Assembly (NCBI GenBank): GCA_000174895.1 | Contig: ACOK01000086.1 | Span: 1 to 47,468 of the forward strand | Reading direction: 5' to 3' | Origin: Ruminococcus flavefaciens FD-1 | GTDB taxonomy: Bacteria > Bacillota > Clostridia > Oscillospirales > Ruminococcaceae | Length of the DNA: 47,468 nt | Shown: positions 45,803-47,468 of the stretch, piece by piece | Layout of the letters: the number at the start of each line of letters is the position of its first letter | How positions within the stretch are numbered: position 1 is the first letter of the stretch | Made by a program: the position numbers and the translations under genes | The notes under the pieces: model-generated | The model's database searches: none | Seen by the model: only the letters and a program-made list of their open reading frames with translations | Told to the model about the DNA's origin: nothing

Positions 45803-47179
45803 TTAATCGAAGCTGTATCCGTTATTCATGAATTCTTCCAGTGTTCCGCCATATCCTGAAGAGGTACGTGCATAATAGGTGAGAACCGATGTTGCATCCT
45901 TTCCGTCAACAATATTGTCTCTGTTTACGTCGGCTGCTTTTTTCTGATTATCGTCAAATCCGAGTTCACCGTCAATAACAGAGCTTTTTGAATATGCTGT
46001 AAGTATAGCCGTAGCGTCTTTAGCATCAATAATGCTGTCGTCATTCACGTCACCGTAAATGATCTTTCCGGCGCTTTTACTTTCGATTTCCTCAAAATCA
46101 AGCTTGAATATACCTGCATATTTCTCGGCTGTTGAGTTTTTCTGTCCCTTGATCACACCGTTGAATACCGTGTTTCCGTCTTTGTCAACAGTATTGCAGA
46201 ATGTCAGAGGCTGTCCGCCCTCCCAGAAATCCCAGATACTGCATTCGGGGTTGAGTATAGTTACATCTTCAAGCGAACCACAATCAAGAAATGCCTGTTC
46301 GCCTATATCTTTGACATTTTCGGGAATGATAACCGATTTCAGAGCAGAACAGCCTTCAAATGAATTTCTGCCTATAAATTCTATATTTTTGCCAAAAGTT
46401 ACTGATTCAAGTTTTCTGTGCTTTTCAGCAGCATATTCGTGTATCCCGGTGACTTTAATGCCTCTGACTTCATCAGCAATTTTCATATTTTTGATATCAT
46501 TGTCAGCACCTGCAACTTCAAAATGATCGAAGTAATAATAGTATACAACATCATCAATAATAGGATATCTTTCGTCAAAATAATCTTTTCTGCCTACATA
46601 GCTTATTTCAAGGTCTTTGTATTTTGAGAATTCTTTGTCAAATTCTTCTTTTGTCACTTCTTTGTCATTGAATGTGTACTTTGCAGGATTTTTTTCATCT
46701 GCATACATATCCTCCGATGTGAACACAGCAAGAGGTGATACAGTTTTGTTATTATATATGTCTACCTTATAGGTAGTGATACCCTGATTCATAAATGAGG
46801 TTATCAGGTAGATTCCTTCATGGGATTTGTCAGTATTGTATCCAATAATACCGTTTCCGCCGCCTGACATAAGATATTCGGCAGTGCCATTATGATACGT
46901 ATATACGTATACCTTTGAAAGGGGATAAGCCGATTCTGAGATGAACAGTTCGGGGATACCGTCACCTGTTATATCCCGGGTTTCGTACATAGGTCCCAGA
47001 TTTCTGTCTTCATCAGGTTCTTTTCCTTCGTTAGAAATATTAAGGAAATACCAGTATGCATCCTGCCACGAGGAGAATTTCATTCCGGTAATTTCTTCTG
47101 CATTTACCGGAAAGGTACATAATGCAGAGGCACCTAAGCAGGCTGAGAGGAAAGCCGCAATAGTTTTTCGGATTTTCAA
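45803..47179 (-). CDS. secreted LRR protein with C-terminal dockerin
   Basis: A 458-residue secreted protein. The preferred start is TTG 47179, 8 nt after GGAG; the in-frame GTG at 47188 overlaps that site. The signal peptide is about 27 residues (Val-Asn-Ala). An N-terminal domain with an Asp-Ile-Thr-Gly-Asp-Gly-Ile-Pro-Glu-Leu motif resembles the C-terminal domain of the 36017-38638 protein. A short BspA-type LRR block follows (about 240-320), then a two-repeat dockerin (about 385-440, Gly-Asp-Val-Asn-Asp-Asp-Ser and Ala-Asp-Val-Asn-Arg-Asp-Asn). It should attach to a cohesin scaffold. Binding partner and role are unknown. Confidence 0.86.
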   Translation of the reverse strand: MKIRKTIAAFLSACLGASALCTFPVNAEEITGMKFSSWQDAYWYFLNISNEGKEPDEDRNLGPMYETRDITGDGIPELFISESAYPLSKVYVYTYHNGTAEYLMSGGGNGIIGYNTDKSHEGIYLITSFMNQGITTYKVDIYNNKTVSPLAVFTSEDMYADEKNPAKYTFNDKEVTKEEFDKEFSKYKDLEISYVGRKDYFDERYPIIDDVVYYYYFDHFEVAGADNDIKNMKIADEVRGIKVTGIHEYAAEKHRKLESVTFGKNIEFIGRNSFEGCSALKSVIIPENVKDIGEQAFLDCGSLEDVTILNPECSIWDFWEGGQPLTFCNTVDKDGNTVFNGVIKGQKNSTAEKYAGIFKLDFEEIESKSAGKIIYGDVNDDSIIDAKDATAILTAYSKSSVIDGELGFDDNQKKAADVNRDNIVDGKDATSVLTYYARTSSGYGGTLEEFMNNGYSFD

Positions 47180-47212
47180 AATAACCACTCCAATCTATAA
47201 AAATATATAATA

Positions 47213-47241
47213 ATTATATATCAGCGGATGTGTAAAGTCAA
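47213..47241 (-). promoter_or_regulatory. promoter of the LRR/dockerin gene at 45803
   Basis: On the minus strand TTGACT (47236-47241) and TATAAT (47213-47218) are 17 bp apart, about 34 nt before the start codon. The stretch 47242-47438 holds no gene I can support. Confidence 0.75.
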
Positions 47242-47438
47242 GTTATTTCACTTATTTTAGTTATAACTTTTACCAGTTGCGCGAAGCGGATAAGATGTCT
47301 GATAAAAAGCAAAAACGGCGTAATTCCTGAGATCCCGCATAAACAGCGATATGTTTTTTCAGAGATCCTCTGCTATTAGTTTACAGCAAAAATAAAGAAT
47401 AGTCAGTATGTGGTGTGATGTAGTCCGACACGTATGCA

Positions 47439-47468
47439 AAGAAAAATGGCTATATCAGAATATAGCCA
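47439..47468 (-). terminator. terminator of a minus-strand gene beyond the window
   Basis: TGGCTATAT pairs perfectly with ATATAGCCA across four bases, and on the minus strand it is followed by TTTTTCTTT. The gene it ends lies past 47468. Confidence 0.75.

Overview
The window looks like chromosomal DNA of a plant-fibre-degrading Ruminococcus-type Firmicute (Oscillospiraceae). The evidence is type I dockerin modules on secreted proteins, pectin-active enzymes, a sortase-anchored LPxTG surface protein, BspA-type leucine-rich repeat proteins with Thr-rich linkers, strong AGGAG ribosome binding sites and sigma-A promoters with 17-bp spacers. The organism call is inference from gene content; no rRNA or tRNA gene was seen.

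Region 1 (1-4.9 kb) is worn accessory DNA. It holds a gene split by a 172-bp MITE, a CPBP membrane protease between two copies of that MITE, an ATC hydrolase family protein, and a 5'-truncated gene with an in-frame stop. Region 2 (5.0-12.8 kb) is a pectin locus. It has a decayed dockerin-bearing rhamnogalacturonan lyase (PL11 type), a LacI-sensor/AraC-HTH hybrid regulator and an intact dockerin-bearing pectate lyase. The two enzyme promoters share a 42-bp site (38 of 42 identical) containing two half-sites 21 bp apart, which is probably the regulator's operator.

Region 3 (12.8-35.2 kb) is a defence region. A NADAR-domain gene and an AAA/PD-(D/E)XK gene flank the old end of a CRISPR array with 31 identical 33-nt repeats and 30 spacers. 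Next come the leader and a complete type I-C cas set, all on the minus strand (transcription order cas3-cas5c-cas8c-cas7-cas4-cas1-cas2). The two first genes of the same transcription unit are not cas genes. They are a 1300-residue protein with an HhH-GPD DNA-glycosylase-like domain and a Cys4 Fe-S motif, and a 1588-residue DEAH helicase with a C-terminal DUF1998 domain. The pair resembles Druantia type III (DruH/DruE) in layout. It sits behind one consensus promoter, 1 nt separates its two genes and 23 nt separate it from cas3. It is the best candidate here for an undescribed system: a helicase plus base-lesion or modified-base recognition module built into a CRISPR operon. Beyond the promoter, on the plus strand, lie a probable immunity gene and an orphan barstar.

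Region 4 (35.3-47.5 kb) encodes surface and secreted proteins: a lipoprotein cut short by a TGA, a BspA-LRR/dockerin protein, a 2034-residue LPxTG protein carrying three near-identical 561-bp tandem repeats, the relic of an IS200-type element, and a second LRR/dockerin protein. The last bases are a terminator for a minus-strand gene beyond the window.

Decay is a theme. It includes a MITE split, an internal deletion, four in-frame TGA stops and a TAA immediately after the expected cas4 start. Some of these could be assembly errors.
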